A stretch of DNA of 64,000 nt from an uncultured Piscinibacter sp. (GCF_937952055.1 NZ_CALFYO010000022.1:1-64000); one strand, 5' to 3'. Numbered from the stretch's first letter, positions 46,262-54,639 are shown. Made by a program: numbers and translations. The notes: generated by a model from the letters alone, not told the origin.

Positions 46262-46909
46262 ATGTCGATGTTCTTCGCGGACCTCGTGGCCCGCACCGAC
46301 GAGGCACGCCGTGCCTTCGAAACGCACCCGGTGGTGCTGGACGCCGTTGCCCATGGACTCCCGCTGGAGCGCTACCGCACGCTGCTGCTCGAGCTCTACC
46401 ACGTGGTGTGGCACTTCAATCCGGTGAGCGCGGCCGCCGCCAGCCGCCTCGGCGACACGCACAAGCAGGTGCGCTACTTCCTCTACCAGCACATGTTGGA
46501 GGAGTCCGGGCACGAAGAATGGGTGCGCAACGACCTCGAGGCGGTGGGCGTGGCGCCCGCGGCGACCGAGGCGCACATGCCCTCGGCCTTCACGCGCACG
46601 CTGGTCGGCTACAACTACTGGGCGGCCGATCGGCATCATCCTTGCTCGGTGCTGGGCATGCTCTACACGCTGGAAGTGATTGCCTCGGTGTACGGCGGGC
46701 CGTTCGCCTCGGCGATCAAGGAGTCGTTGCTGCTCGACGGTGAACGCGGTGTCTCCTTCATCAACTCGCACGCCACCATGGACGCCGAGCACATGGCGGA
46801 CCTGCGCAAGATCCTCAACACGCTGGACGACACTCCGGCCTGCGACGCGGTGGTCGACGCGGCTTTGATTAACTTCCACCACTTCACGCGCATCATCGAA
46901 CAGGTATGA
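46262..46909 (+). CDS. Haem-oxygenase-like diiron enzyme (iron-containing redox enzyme family)
   Basis: A 215-residue all-helical protein. Candidate iron ligands are Glu44/His47 (ELYHVVWHF), Glu81-x2-His84 (EESGHEEW), Glu138 (YTLEVIASV) and the strong cluster His170-x3-Asp174-x2-His177 (SHATMDAEH). The spacing Glu-32-His-x3-Asp-x2-His is the pattern I recall from haem-oxygenase-like diiron oxidases such as CADD and the fatty-acid decarboxylase UndA. Its stop overlaps the RpfF-like crotonase start by 4 bases (ATGA), so the two are translationally coupled. I infer oxidation of a fatty-acyl substrate or product of the crotonase; the reaction is unknown. Confidence 0.82.
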   Translation: MSMFFADLVARTDEARRAFETHPVVLDAVAHGLPLERYRTLLLELYHVVWHFNPVSAAAASRLGDTHKQVRYFLYQHMLEESGHEEWVRNDLEAVGVAPAATEAHMPSAFTRTLVGYNYWAADRHHPCSVLGMLYTLEVIASVYGGPFASAIKESLLLDGERGVSFINSHATMDAEHMADLRKILNTLDDTPACDAVVDAALINFHHFTRIIEQV

Positions 46910-47886
46910 CAACTCAGTTCCTCGCATCGGGCGGCCTGCCGCAGATGCTCGCTCGCCCTTACAAGTACCTGCGCCTGGAGTGGACGGGGGAACTTGGCAT
47001 GCTGCGCGTGCGCACTTGCGTGAAACCGATCCAGTGCTACAGCCTGGCCGGCCTGACCGAGATGCAGCGCGTGCTCGACGACATCGCCGAAAACCCCGGG
47101 CTGGTGCGCCACCTGGTGCTCAGCTCGGACGTGACCGGCGTGTTCAACTTCGGCGGTGACCTCGCCCTGTTCGTGCTGCTGGTGCGCGCGCAGGACATCG
47201 ACTCGCTGAAGATGTACGGCCGCCGCTGCATCGACCTGGTCTGGTGGCTGGAGCACGCGGCGCAGCGCGGCGTGCACACGACCGTGCTGGTGCAGGGCGA
47301 CACGCTGGGCGGTGGGCTGGAGTCGGTGCTGCCTTTCCACAAGGTGATCTTCGAGCGCAGCGCGCAGGCCGGCTTCCCCGAGGTGCTGTTCAATCTCTTC
47401 CCCGGCATGGGCGCCTGGCCGCTGACCATCCGCAAGGCCGGCTTCTCGGTGGCGAAGGACATGATCCTCAGCGGGCGCCTCTTCACCGCGGAGCAGCTGC
47501 TGCGCCGCAGTCTGGTCGATGCCGTGGTGGACGACGGTTCGGGCGAGGATGCCATCCTCGACTTGGTGCGTGCCGTCGACCCGCGGTTGCGCGGCACGCT
47601 GGCGGCCTTGCATGCGCAGCGCCTGGTGGCGCCGATCACCTACGACTCGCTGCTCGAGGTGGTCGAGCTGTGGGCCGAGACGGCGCTGACGCTGACCACA
47701 CGCGACCTGCGCCTGATGGAGCGGCTCGCCCGTGCCCAGGTGCGCAAGGCCGGCGGCGCCGATGACGGGGCGGTGGAGGAAATCAAGCGCATCGAGCTCG
47801 ACACCGCCTGGGGTGAGCTGCGCAACGGCAACACCGGCTGGGGCGACGAGCGCGGCACCGGCATCACCGCCTGGGGCGCGCTCTAG
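46906..47886 (+). CDS. RpfF-type crotonase, probable DSF (cis-2-unsaturated fatty acid) signal synthase
   Basis: A 326-residue crotonase-fold protein. The active-site region is strikingly RpfF-like: GDTLGGGLESVLPFHKVIF with Glu139, then GFPEVLFNLFPGMGAW with Glu159. The 20-residue spacing of the two glutamates equals that of the catalytic pair known from Xanthomonas RpfF. SGRLFTAEQLLRRSLVDAVV follows, as in RpfF. RpfF acts as acyl-ACP dehydratase and thioesterase to release DSF-type quorum-sensing signals. A short GW-containing tail (NTGWGDERGTGITAWGAL) is extra. It is coupled to the diiron enzyme gene and converges on a hybrid histidine kinase gene 82 bases away. Confidence 0.83.
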   Translation: MTTQFLASGGLPQMLARPYKYLRLEWTGELGMLRVRTCVKPIQCYSLAGLTEMQRVLDDIAENPGLVRHLVLSSDVTGVFNFGGDLALFVLLVRAQDIDSLKMYGRRCIDLVWWLEHAAQRGVHTTVLVQGDTLGGGLESVLPFHKVIFERSAQAGFPEVLFNLFPGMGAWPLTIRKAGFSVAKDMILSGRLFTAEQLLRRSLVDAVVDDGSGEDAILDLVRAVDPRLRGTLAALHAQRLVAPITYDSLLEVVELWAETALTLTTRDLRLMERLARAQVRKAGGADDGAVEEIKRIELDTAWGELRNGNTGWGDERGTGITAWGAL

Positions 47887-47933
47887 CCCCGCAGGAGGGC
47901 CGAGGCGCCGTGCCGAGCGCCGGGCCGTTGCCA

Positions 47934-47964
47934 GGCCGGCGCGCGTCCCCGCGCGGGGCCGGCC
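47934..47964. terminator. GC-rich inverted repeat between rpfF-like and hybrid kinase genes
   Basis: GGCCGGC (47934-47940) pairs exactly with GCCGGCC (47958-47964), and an inner CGCG/CGCG pair strengthens the stem. It lies between two converging genes, 5 bases from the kinase stop. With no T-run it is only a plausible terminator. Confidence 0.4.
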
Positions 47965-47968
47965 GGCC

Positions 47969-49792
47969 TCACAGCCAGGACGAGATGATGTCGCGCAGCT
48001 GGTCGCGCGTGTAGGGCTTGGCGAGGTGGCCATCCATGCCCGCCTCCAGCGCGTGAGCGGCGTCTTCCTCGTAGGCGTTGGCGGTCAGCGCGACGATCGG
48101 CGTGCGCGGCAGCCGCTGCTTCAGTTCGCGGGCTCGGATGTGCTGGGTGGCGGTGTAGCCGTCCATCACGGGCATCTGGCAGTCCATCAGCACCAGGTCC
48201 ACCGAGCGGCGCGCGAGCACGTCCAGCGCCTCCACGCCGTCCTGCGCCTCGATGCAGTCCAGACCCAGCGACTCGAGCATCTCCTCGGCGATGACGCGGT
48301 TCACCGGGTTGTCCTCGACCACCAGGACGGTGCCCGACAGGCGCGAGGGCAGCGGGTCCAGCGGTGTCATGGCCGAGTCGATGACGTCGCCTTCCGGCGG
48401 ATGCGGGTCGGCGTCGAAGGTCAGCTCGAAGTGGAAACGCGACCCGCGGCCGCTCTGGCTCTCCAGCTCGATGCGGCCGGCCATCGCCTCGACGATCTTC
48501 TGGCTGATCGCCAGGCCCAACCCGGTGCCGCCTGCGCGGCGGCTGCGCGAACCGTCGACCTGGTGGAACGGCTGGAAGAGCTGGTCCTGAGCCTCGGGCG
48601 GCACGCCGATGCCCGTGTCGACGACCTCGAAGCGCACGCGCGGCCGATCCATGGTGCCGCGACCGGGCCTCAGCCGCAGCGACACGCCGCCGCGCTCGGT
48701 GAACTTGATTGCATTGCCGACCAGGTTGAGCAGCACCTGCTTGAGGCGCTGGGCGTCGCCGAGCACGCGGTTGGGCGTGTCCGGATCGATCTCCAGCAGC
48801 AGCGTCAGGCCCTTCGCCTCGGCATTGGCGCGGAACAGCGCCACCACCGACGAGGCGGTCGCGTGCAGCGACAGCGGGGTGCGCGCCAGGTTGAGCTTGC
48901 CGGCCTCGATCTTGGAGTGGTCGAGCACGTCGTTGAGGATGGTCATCAGCGACTCGCCCGACGAGGCAGCCGTCTTCACCAGCCGCCGCTGCTGCGGATC
49001 GAGCTTGGAGCTGCGCAGCAGTTCCAGCGCGCCGAGCACACCGTTCATCGGCGTGCGGATCTCGTGACTCATGGTGGCGAGGAACTGCGACTTGGCCATG
49101 TTCGCTGCGTCGGCAGCTTCCTTGGCGCGCCGCAGCGAGTCGTTGGCCGCCTCGGTCATCGCCTTGGCGCGCTGCAGCGAGGCGTTGGCAGCATCGACCT
49201 CCAGGCCGTGGCGCACCGCCCGCGTGGTTGCCAGGGTGAACTCTCGCGCCGCGCGGTACATGGTCAGGCCGAAGATGCCCGCCAGCACTGCCAAGGGCAG
49301 CGAGCGCACGTTCTCCACCATCACGCACACCGCAATCACGGCGCCGATCTGTGGTACGGCGAGCAGCAGGAAGGAGTGGCCGACCAGGGACATGAAATAG
49401 GCTGCGACCGCCGTCGAGCCGCACGCCATGACCATGAAGGCGGTGGCTTCGCTGCCCGTCTGATGGGCGTAGATGCCGATCACGCTGGCCGTCCAGAACG
49501 CGCCGGCCATGGCGGCGTTGCCTTCGAGCATGTGGCTCGCGCGCGCCACGCCGTCCTCGTCGAGCAGGGACGTGTCGGCATAGCGGCGCGCCAGCCACCA
49601 GCGCCACGCGGTGCCGAGGTAGCCGATGATGCCGGCGACGATCGCGTCGAACTGCTCTCCGGCGCGCCAGCCCAGCCAGACGATGAAACTCACCACGATG
49701 GCCTGTGCCCACACGCTGCGACCGGCGTTGTGCAGCGCGAGCCGCAGCAACTCGCGACGAACTTCGGCTTCAGTGGTCGTGGTCAGCATCAT
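47969..49792 (-). CDS. Membrane hybrid sensor histidine kinase/response regulator
   Basis: A 607-residue hybrid kinase. Five or six hydrophobic segments fill residues ~27-180 with very short loops and no periplasmic sensor domain. A coiled-coil linker follows (~195-235). HisKA carries His243 (ATMSHEIRTPMNG). The HATPase has N360 (NLVGNAIKF), DTGIG and GTGLGL (422-427). A receiver domain carries Asp537 (LVLMDCQMPVMDG). The architecture resembles RpfC (five membrane segments, kinase, receiver) but lacks the C-terminal HPt domain. It is convergent with the rpfF-like gene, as rpfC is in Xanthomonas. It is the likely sensor for that signal (inference). Confidence 0.88.
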   Translation of the reverse strand: MMLTTTTEAEVRRELLRLALHNAGRSVWAQAIVVSFIVWLGWRAGEQFDAIVAGIIGYLGTAWRWWLARRYADTSLLDEDGVARASHMLEGNAAMAGAFWTASVIGIYAHQTGSEATAFMVMACGSTAVAAYFMSLVGHSFLLLAVPQIGAVIAVCVMVENVRSLPLAVLAGIFGLTMYRAAREFTLATTRAVRHGLEVDAANASLQRAKAMTEAANDSLRRAKEAADAANMAKSQFLATMSHEIRTPMNGVLGALELLRSSKLDPQQRRLVKTAASSGESLMTILNDVLDHSKIEAGKLNLARTPLSLHATASSVVALFRANAEAKGLTLLLEIDPDTPNRVLGDAQRLKQVLLNLVGNAIKFTERGGVSLRLRPGRGTMDRPRVRFEVVDTGIGVPPEAQDQLFQPFHQVDGSRSRRAGGTGLGLAISQKIVEAMAGRIELESQSGRGSRFHFELTFDADPHPPEGDVIDSAMTPLDPLPSRLSGTVLVVEDNPVNRVIAEEMLESLGLDCIEAQDGVEALDVLARRSVDLVLMDCQMPVMDGYTATQHIRARELKQRLPRTPIVALTANAYEEDAAHALEAGMDGHLAKPYTRDQLRDIISSWL

Positions 49793-49862
49793 TAATGTGC
49801 GAGCATAACGCGGGGGGTACCGTGATGATCAAGCGTCACGCCGGGGTGGCCCCGGAGCGGGC

Positions 49863-50618
49863 GTGCGCTATCGTTGGAAAGTCGACACTCTTCCGAGCGC
49901 TGTGGCAGCAGGTGAACGATTCGATCGGCTCGACGCGCTGCGCGGCGCGGCCATCGTGTGGATGGCCGTCTTTCACTTCTGCTTTGACCTGAACTACTTC
50001 GGCGTCATCAAGCAGAACTTCTACACCGACCCGCTGTGGACGCTGCAGCGCGTCTGCATCGTCTCGCTGTTCCTGTTCTGCGCCGGGTTGAGCCAAGCTG
50101 TCGCGCTGGAGCAGGGCCAGTCTTGGCAGCGCTTCTGGCGGCGCTGGGCGCAGATCGCAGTCTGTGCGGTACTGGTGAGCCTCGGCTCGGCGCTGATGTT
50201 TCCGAGCAGTTGGATCAGCTTCGGCATCCTGCACGGCATCGCGCTGATGCTGATCCTCGCGCGGCTGCTCGCGCCGCTCAAGGGCGGATTGTGGGTCGCG
50301 GGCGGTGCGGCGATCCTGCTGCCGCAACTCTTTCAGCACCCGTTCTTCGACAGCCGACTGACCAACTGGGTCGGCCTGGTCACGCGCAAGCCGGTCACCG
50401 AAGACTTCGCCCCGGTGTTGCCCTGGCTGGGTGTGATGCTGTGGGGCCTGGCTGCTGGGCGCTGGGTGCTGGTGCACCGGCGCCACTGGCTCGCCGGGCC
50501 GCTGGTCCGTCCGCTCGCGCCGCTGGCTGCCCTCGGCCGCTGGAGCCTGAGCTTCTACATGGTGCACCAGCCGGTGCTGATCGGCGCGCTGATGGGCGTG
50601 CTGGCGCTGACGCGCTGA
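49863..50618 (+). CDS. DUF1624 (heparan-alpha-glucosaminide acetyltransferase-like) membrane protein
   Basis: A 251-residue protein with about seven hydrophobic segments, starting at GTG with GGAG six bases upstream. The block FDRLDALRGAAIVWMAVFHF is the DUF1624/acyltransferase-like opening, and the last helix LGRWSLSFYMVHQPVLIGAL is also typical. Such proteins may acetylate a sugar or glycan at the membrane, but the substrate is unknown. It converges on thrH (3-base gap). Confidence 0.83.
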   Translation: MRYRWKVDTLPSAVAAGERFDRLDALRGAAIVWMAVFHFCFDLNYFGVIKQNFYTDPLWTLQRVCIVSLFLFCAGLSQAVALEQGQSWQRFWRRWAQIAVCAVLVSLGSALMFPSSWISFGILHGIALMLILARLLAPLKGGLWVAGGAAILLPQLFQHPFFDSRLTNWVGLVTRKPVTEDFAPVLPWLGVMLWGLAAGRWVLVHRRHWLAGPLVRPLAPLAALGRWSLSFYMVHQPVLIGALMGVLALTR

Positions 50619-50621
50619 CGC

Positions 50622-51239
50622 TCAGCCGCCGCGCAGCCTTGTGGCAGCCGCGTCGATCGCCGCGCTCAGCTCGGCATAGCTGCGCGTCACCGGAAACTGC
50701 GGGAACTGCGCGACGATGGACTCGGGCGGGTGGATGAAGAAGCCGGCGTGGGCCGATGCCAGCATGCCGGTGTCGTTGTACGAGTCGCCCGCGGCAATGA
50801 CCTGGAAGTTCAGCAGTCGCAGCGCGTTGACCGCGTGGCGCTTCTGGTCGGCCATGCGCAGCACGTGGCGGGTGACGAAGCCTTCGGCGTCCACTTCCAG
50901 CCTGTGGCACAGCAGCGTCGGCCAGCCGAGCTGGCGCATGAGCGGCTGCGCGAACTCGTAGAACGTGTCCGACAGGATCAGCACCTGGTAGCGGCTGCGC
51001 AGGTCGTCGAGGAACTCCCTCGCACCTGCCATCGGGCCCATGCCGCCGATGACGTCCTGGATGTCGGCGAGCTTGAGCCGGTTCTTCGCCAGCAGATCGA
51101 TGCGAAAGCGCATCAGCTTGTCGTAGTCGGGTTCGTCGCGCGTGGTGCGCGCCAGTTCGGGAATGCCCACTCGCTTGGAGAACTCGATCCAGATCTCGGG
51201 CACGAGCACGCCTTCGAGGTCGAGGCAGATCATTTGCAT
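50622..51239 (-). CDS. thrH: Bifunctional phosphoserine phosphatase/homoserine phosphotransferase ThrH
   Basis: A 205-residue HAD enzyme starting MQMICLDLEGVLVPEIWIEF, a start diagnostic of ThrH (DLEGVLVPEIW). Motif II is LILSDTFYEF and motif IV is VIAAGDSYNDTGMLASAHAG. ThrH dephosphorylates phosphoserine and can transfer its phosphate to homoserine, bypassing ThrB. It is divergent from rlmB (150 bases). Confidence 0.93.
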   Translation of the reverse strand: MQMICLDLEGVLVPEIWIEFSKRVGIPELARTTRDEPDYDKLMRFRIDLLAKNRLKLADIQDVIGGMGPMAGAREFLDDLRSRYQVLILSDTFYEFAQPLMRQLGWPTLLCHRLEVDAEGFVTRHVLRMADQKRHAVNALRLLNFQVIAAGDSYNDTGMLASAHAGFFIHPPESIVAQFPQFPVTRSYAELSAAIDAAATRLRGG

Positions 51240-51312
51240 GGAAACGGGCTCCGGACGAGCAGTGGAGGGCGGCGCGCATGGTACCCGATGCCTCGGCCGC
51301 TACCATCGCGGA

Positions 51313-51393
51313 ATGACAAGCCCAAGCTCACCACGCTGGCCGCCCCCGAAGGCGACATCGGTTCCTGCGCGCGGCCGGGCGGAACCGACATGA
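51313..51393 (+). CDS. Possible 26-residue leader ORF overlapping the rlmB start
   Basis: An ATG at 51313 opens 26 codons (MTSPSSPRWPPPKATSVPAR onward) ending TGA at 51391-51393, so its stop overlaps the rlmB ATG by 4 bases (ATGA). TACCAT at 51301-51306 could be a -10 element just upstream. No ribosome-binding site is evident and the peptide is Pro/Ser-rich. It could be a coupled leader peptide or a chance frame. Confidence 0.3.
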   Translation: MTSPSSPRWPPPKATSVPARGRAEPT

Positions 51394-52130
51394 GCAAACA
51401 AGTGCTGTTCGGCTTTCACGCCGTGACCGTGCGGCTGAAGTCCGCGCCGCAGTCGGTCATCGAGGTGCATGTCGACGCCGCGCGGCGCGACCAGCGCATG
51501 CGCGCCTTCGTCGAGCGTGTGCGCGCGGCTGGCGCGCGGATCGTCGACAGCGACGACGAGCGGCTGCACAGGCTCGCCGGCACGCACCGCCACCAGGGCG
51601 TGGTGGCGCGCGTTCAGCCGGTGGCGATGAGCCACTCGCTCGACGACACGCTCGATGCGGTCGAGGGGTCCCCGCTGCTGCTGGTGCTCGACGGCATCAC
51701 CGACCCGCACAACCTCGGCGCCTGCCTGCGCGTGGCCGACGGCGCCGGCGCGCACGCCGTGATTGCGCCCAAGGACCATGCGGTGGGCATCAATGCCACC
51801 GTCGCCAAGGTGGCCAGCGGCGCGGCCGAGACGGTGCCTTACTTCATGGTGACCAACCTTGCGCGCACGCTGGGCGAGCTGAAGGAGCGGGACATCCTTG
51901 TCATCGGCACGTCGGACCGCGCCGAGCAGTCGCTGTACGACGTCGATCTGAGCGGGCCGGTGGCCCTGGTGCTCGGTGCCGAGGGCCATGGCATGCGCCA
52001 GCTCACCGCAAAGACCTGCGACCAGCTGGTGCGCCTGCCGATGAAGGGTGCGGTGGAGAGTCTGAACGTGTCGGTCGCGTCGGGTGTCTGCCTGTACGAG
52101 GCGCTGCGCCAGCGCGAGCGCCGTGGGTGA
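51390..52130 (+). CDS. rlmB: 23S rRNA (guanosine-2'-O-)-methyltransferase RlmB
   Basis: A 246-residue SPOUT enzyme methylating G2251 in the ribosomal P-loop. The start is MSKQVLFGFHAVTVRLKS. Knot motifs are LVLDGITDPHNLGACLRVAD, VLGAEGHGMRQLT and LPMKGAVESLNVSVASGV. The ATG at 51390 is covered by the stop of a possible 26-codon leader. The sirtuin gene begins 8 bases before the rlmB stop. Confidence 0.94.
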   Translation: MSKQVLFGFHAVTVRLKSAPQSVIEVHVDAARRDQRMRAFVERVRAAGARIVDSDDERLHRLAGTHRHQGVVARVQPVAMSHSLDDTLDAVEGSPLLLVLDGITDPHNLGACLRVADGAGAHAVIAPKDHAVGINATVAKVASGAAETVPYFMVTNLARTLGELKERDILVIGTSDRAEQSLYDVDLSGPVALVLGAEGHGMRQLTAKTCDQLVRLPMKGAVESLNVSVASGVCLYEALRQRERRG

Positions 52131-52878
52131 CCTCGACGATGTCGTGCGCGACCTGCGCGCGCGCATCGAAGTCGCTTCGCGCATCTGCGTGCTCACCGGC
52201 GCCGGCATGTCGGCGGAGAGCGGCATTCCCACCTTCCGTGACGCGCTGACCGGGCTGTGGTCGCGCTTCGACCCGGCCCAGCTCGCCAGCGAGGAGGGTT
52301 TCCGCGCCGACCCAGCGCTCGTATGGGACTGGTATGCCGAACGCAAGCTGGGCGTGCGCGCCGCGCAGCCGAACGCCGGACACCTCGCGCTGGGCGCTTT
52401 CGAGCGACGCCGGCCGGGCGTGCTGACGGTGGTGTCGCAGAACGTCGACGACCTGCACCAGCGCGCCGGCAATCGCGACACCCTCCGCCTGCACGGCGAC
52501 ATCCTGCGCGACCGCTGGCTCGAGCCCTGCCGGCGAGGCGCGGCCTGCGAGGTCGAGGCGGCGCAGCCCGGCCGTCCGCCGCGCTGTGCCGACTGCGGCA
52601 ACCTGGTGCGGCCCGGCGTGGTGTGGTTCGGCGAGATGCTGCCGCCGGGCGCGCTGGAGTCCGCCGAGCGTGCGGCGCGCAGCGCGCAGGTGATGGTGGT
52701 GGTCGGCACCTCGGGTGCGGTGTGGCCGGCGGCCGGTCTGGCCGCGAGTGCGCGCCGCGCCGGCGCCTTCGTCGCCATCGTCAACCCGTGCCGCAGCGAG
52801 ATCGACGCCGACGCCCAGGCACTGCTGCAGGGCACGGCGGCGGCGCTGTTGCCGCGCCTGTTCGCGGCCGGCGGCTAG
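52123..52878 (+). CDS. NAD-dependent protein deacylase (sirtuin, SIRT5-like)
   Basis: A 251-residue Sir2 enzyme. It contains VLTGAGMSAESGIPTFRD (NAD binding), SQNVDDLHQRAG, and catalytic His124 in RLHGDI. The zinc ligands are Cys136, Cys142, Cys155 and Cys158. Tyr71 and Arg74 (WYAERK) form the Y-x2-R motif that in SIRT5/CobB-type enzymes recognises succinyl- or malonyl-lysine, so desuccinylase activity is likely. GTG at 52123 was chosen because it gives a normal N-terminus and overlaps rlmB by only 8 bases. Confidence 0.92.
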   Translation: MGDLDDVVRDLRARIEVASRICVLTGAGMSAESGIPTFRDALTGLWSRFDPAQLASEEGFRADPALVWDWYAERKLGVRAAQPNAGHLALGAFERRRPGVLTVVSQNVDDLHQRAGNRDTLRLHGDILRDRWLEPCRRGAACEVEAAQPGRPPRCADCGNLVRPGVVWFGEMLPPGALESAERAARSAQVMVVVGTSGAVWPAAGLAASARRAGAFVAIVNPCRSEIDADAQALLQGTAAALLPRLFAAGG

Positions 52879-52911
52879 ACTCGAGGCACCGCCCTCGAAC
52901 CCCGCACCCCC

Positions 52912-53538
52912 ATGCCCGTCATCGACGTCCGCCATCCCCTGGTGAAGCACAAGGTCGGCCTGCTGCGCGAGGCCGACATCTCGACGAAGAAGTTCCGCGA
53001 GCTGACCCACGAGCTCGCGCGGCTGCTGGCCTACGAAGCCACCGCCGACTTCCCGCTGGAGGCGGCGACGGTCGCCTGCTGGAGCGGGCCGACCGAGGTG
53101 CAGCGCATCGCCGGCCGCAAGGTCACGGTGGTGCCTATCCTGCGCGCCGGCCTCGGCATGCTCGACGGCGTGCTCGACATGATCCCCAGTGCCAAGGTCA
53201 GCGTGGTCGGCCTGTCGCGAAACCACGAGACGCTGCAGCCCGAGCACTACTTCGAGCGCTTCGTCGGCCACCTCGAAGAGCGCACCGCGCTGATCGTCGA
53301 CCCGATGCTGGCCACCGCGGGCTCGATGATCGCCACCATCGAGCTGCTGAAGAGCCGCGGCTGCAAGGACGTGCGCGCGCTGGTGCTGGTGGCTGCGCCG
53401 GAAGGCATCGCCGCGCTCGACAAGGCGCATCCGGATGTTCGCTGCTGGACGGCCGCCGTCGACAGCCATCTCAACGAACTCGGCTACATCATCCCCGGAC
53501 TGGGCGACGCCGGCGACAAGATCTTCGGCACCAAGTGA
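52912..53538 (+). CDS. upp: Uracil phosphoribosyltransferase
   Basis: A 208-residue salvage enzyme making UMP from uracil and PRPP. It starts MPVIDVRHPLVKHKVGLLRE. The PRPP-binding loop is ALIVDPMLATAGSMIATIE, and the uracil-binding end is GYIIPGLGDAGDKIFGTK. Normal length and a clean ATG. It lies 33 bases after the sirtuin gene. Confidence 0.96.
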   Translation: MPVIDVRHPLVKHKVGLLREADISTKKFRELTHELARLLAYEATADFPLEAATVACWSGPTEVQRIAGRKVTVVPILRAGLGMLDGVLDMIPSAKVSVVGLSRNHETLQPEHYFERFVGHLEERTALIVDPMLATAGSMIATIELLKSRGCKDVRALVLVAAPEGIAALDKAHPDVRCWTAAVDSHLNELGYIIPGLGDAGDKIFGTK

Positions 53539-53644
53539 GCGGGCAAAGCGTGTTTGACCTGCGGTAGAACGCGGCTTTCCATTCTTTACATGCTGAATCC
53601 AAAGCTGTCTTGCAGGTGACATGACCGGCGGTTAGGGTGTGTGG

Positions 53645-54094
53645 ATGGACACCACCCGAACCCCCTTCCGGCTCTGGATGACCGGCAGTCTCGCGGTCGT
53701 GATGGCGTCGCTGTGCACCGGCCGCGGCGTGCTCGATGCCGAGCGCCTGGCCGGCTCGATGCGCGTGCTGCGCCACAGCCCCTACGGCGTTACGGAGACC
53801 GTCCGACGCATCGAGGACGCGGCGCGCGCGCGCGGCCACGAGGTCATCGCACGCGTCGGGCTGCAAGGGCCAGTGATCGTGCTTGCCTCGACGGTCGGCG
53901 GCACCCTCGTTCTGATGGAGTCTGCCGACTCGCCGCCCGATGTGCCCCTGTCCGTCCAGGTGCGGCGCAGCGCCCATGGCGGCACCGACGTGCTGGTGCC
54001 GCAGTCGCTCGACTCGGGTTGGGATGGCCTGCCGGGAGCGGTGGCGGATGAACTCGCCGGCCTGCCCGGTCTGCTCGACAGGGCGCTCGCCTAG
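53645..54094 (+). CDS. DUF302-like protein with N-terminal hydrophobic segment (149 aa)
   Basis: A 149-residue protein. Residues ~10-28 (RLWMTGSLAVVMASLCTGRG) form a possible membrane anchor or signal sequence, and residues ~48-130 resemble the DUF302 fold (SPYGVTETVRRIEDAARARGHEVIARV). DUF302 domains bind haem or small ligands in a few studied cases and are otherwise unknown. The ATG at 53645 was preferred over a GTG six bases earlier. The 106-base gap from upp suggests its own promoter. The stop overlaps the chromate-transporter stop on the opposite strand. Confidence 0.65.
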   Translation: MDTTRTPFRLWMTGSLAVVMASLCTGRGVLDAERLAGSMRVLRHSPYGVTETVRRIEDAARARGHEVIARVGLQGPVIVLASTVGGTLVLMESADSPPDVPLSVQVRRSAHGGTDVLVPQSLDSGWDGLPGAVADELAGLPGLLDRALA

Positions 54095-54639
54095 AGTCCG
54101 CCGAAGGCGCCGACCGCGGCGCCCAGCGCCACCAGCCACATCGGGCTGAGCTTCACGCGCATCGTCGTCACCACCGTGACGGCGATCAGTGCCAGCGCCC
54201 CCCAACGCTGGTCGGGCGTGCGCACGAAGGGTTCGGCCAGCACCCAGCCCGTGGCCATCAGCAGGCCCAGCGTCAGCGGCGCCATGCCGGTCGTGAAAGT
54301 GCGCACGGCCAGGCTCTCGCGCCGCCGCGCCGCCCAGCGCGACACCGCCAGCACGAGCAGCGTCGAAGGCACCAGCGTGCCGGCCAGCGTGGCCAGCGCG
54401 CCGGCCCAGCCGGCGACGTTCCAGCCGATGACCGCGACGAACAGCACGTTCGGCCCCGGCGCCGCCTGCGCGATGGCGATCGAACTGGTGAACTGCGCAT
54501 CGCTGATCCAGCCCTGCTCGACGACGACGTATCGGTGCATGTCCGACGCGGTGGTGATCGCGCCGCCCACCGCGAGCAGGCTGAGCAGCATGAAATGGCC
54601 GAGCAGGGCGATCAGCTCGGCAGCGGCCAATCCGTTCAT
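54091..54639 (-). CDS. Chromate transporter, short-chain CHR subunit (second half)
   Basis: A 182-residue single-domain CHR protein with about five hydrophobic segments. The family block is FMLLSLLAVGGAITTASDMHRYVVVEQGWISDAQF, followed by AIAQAAPGPN. It pairs with the upstream 191-residue CHR protein to form a heterodimeric chromate or sulfate-analogue efflux pump. The ATG overlaps the stop of the partner gene by 4 bases. It is the last gene of a four-gene string. Confidence 0.9.
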   Translation of the reverse strand: MNGLAAAELIALLGHFMLLSLLAVGGAITTASDMHRYVVVEQGWISDAQFTSSIAIAQAAPGPNVLFVAVIGWNVAGWAGALATLAGTLVPSTLLVLAVSRWAARRRESLAVRTFTTGMAPLTLGLLMATGWVLAEPFVRTPDQRWGALALIAVTVVTTMRVKLSPMWLVALGAAVGAFGGL

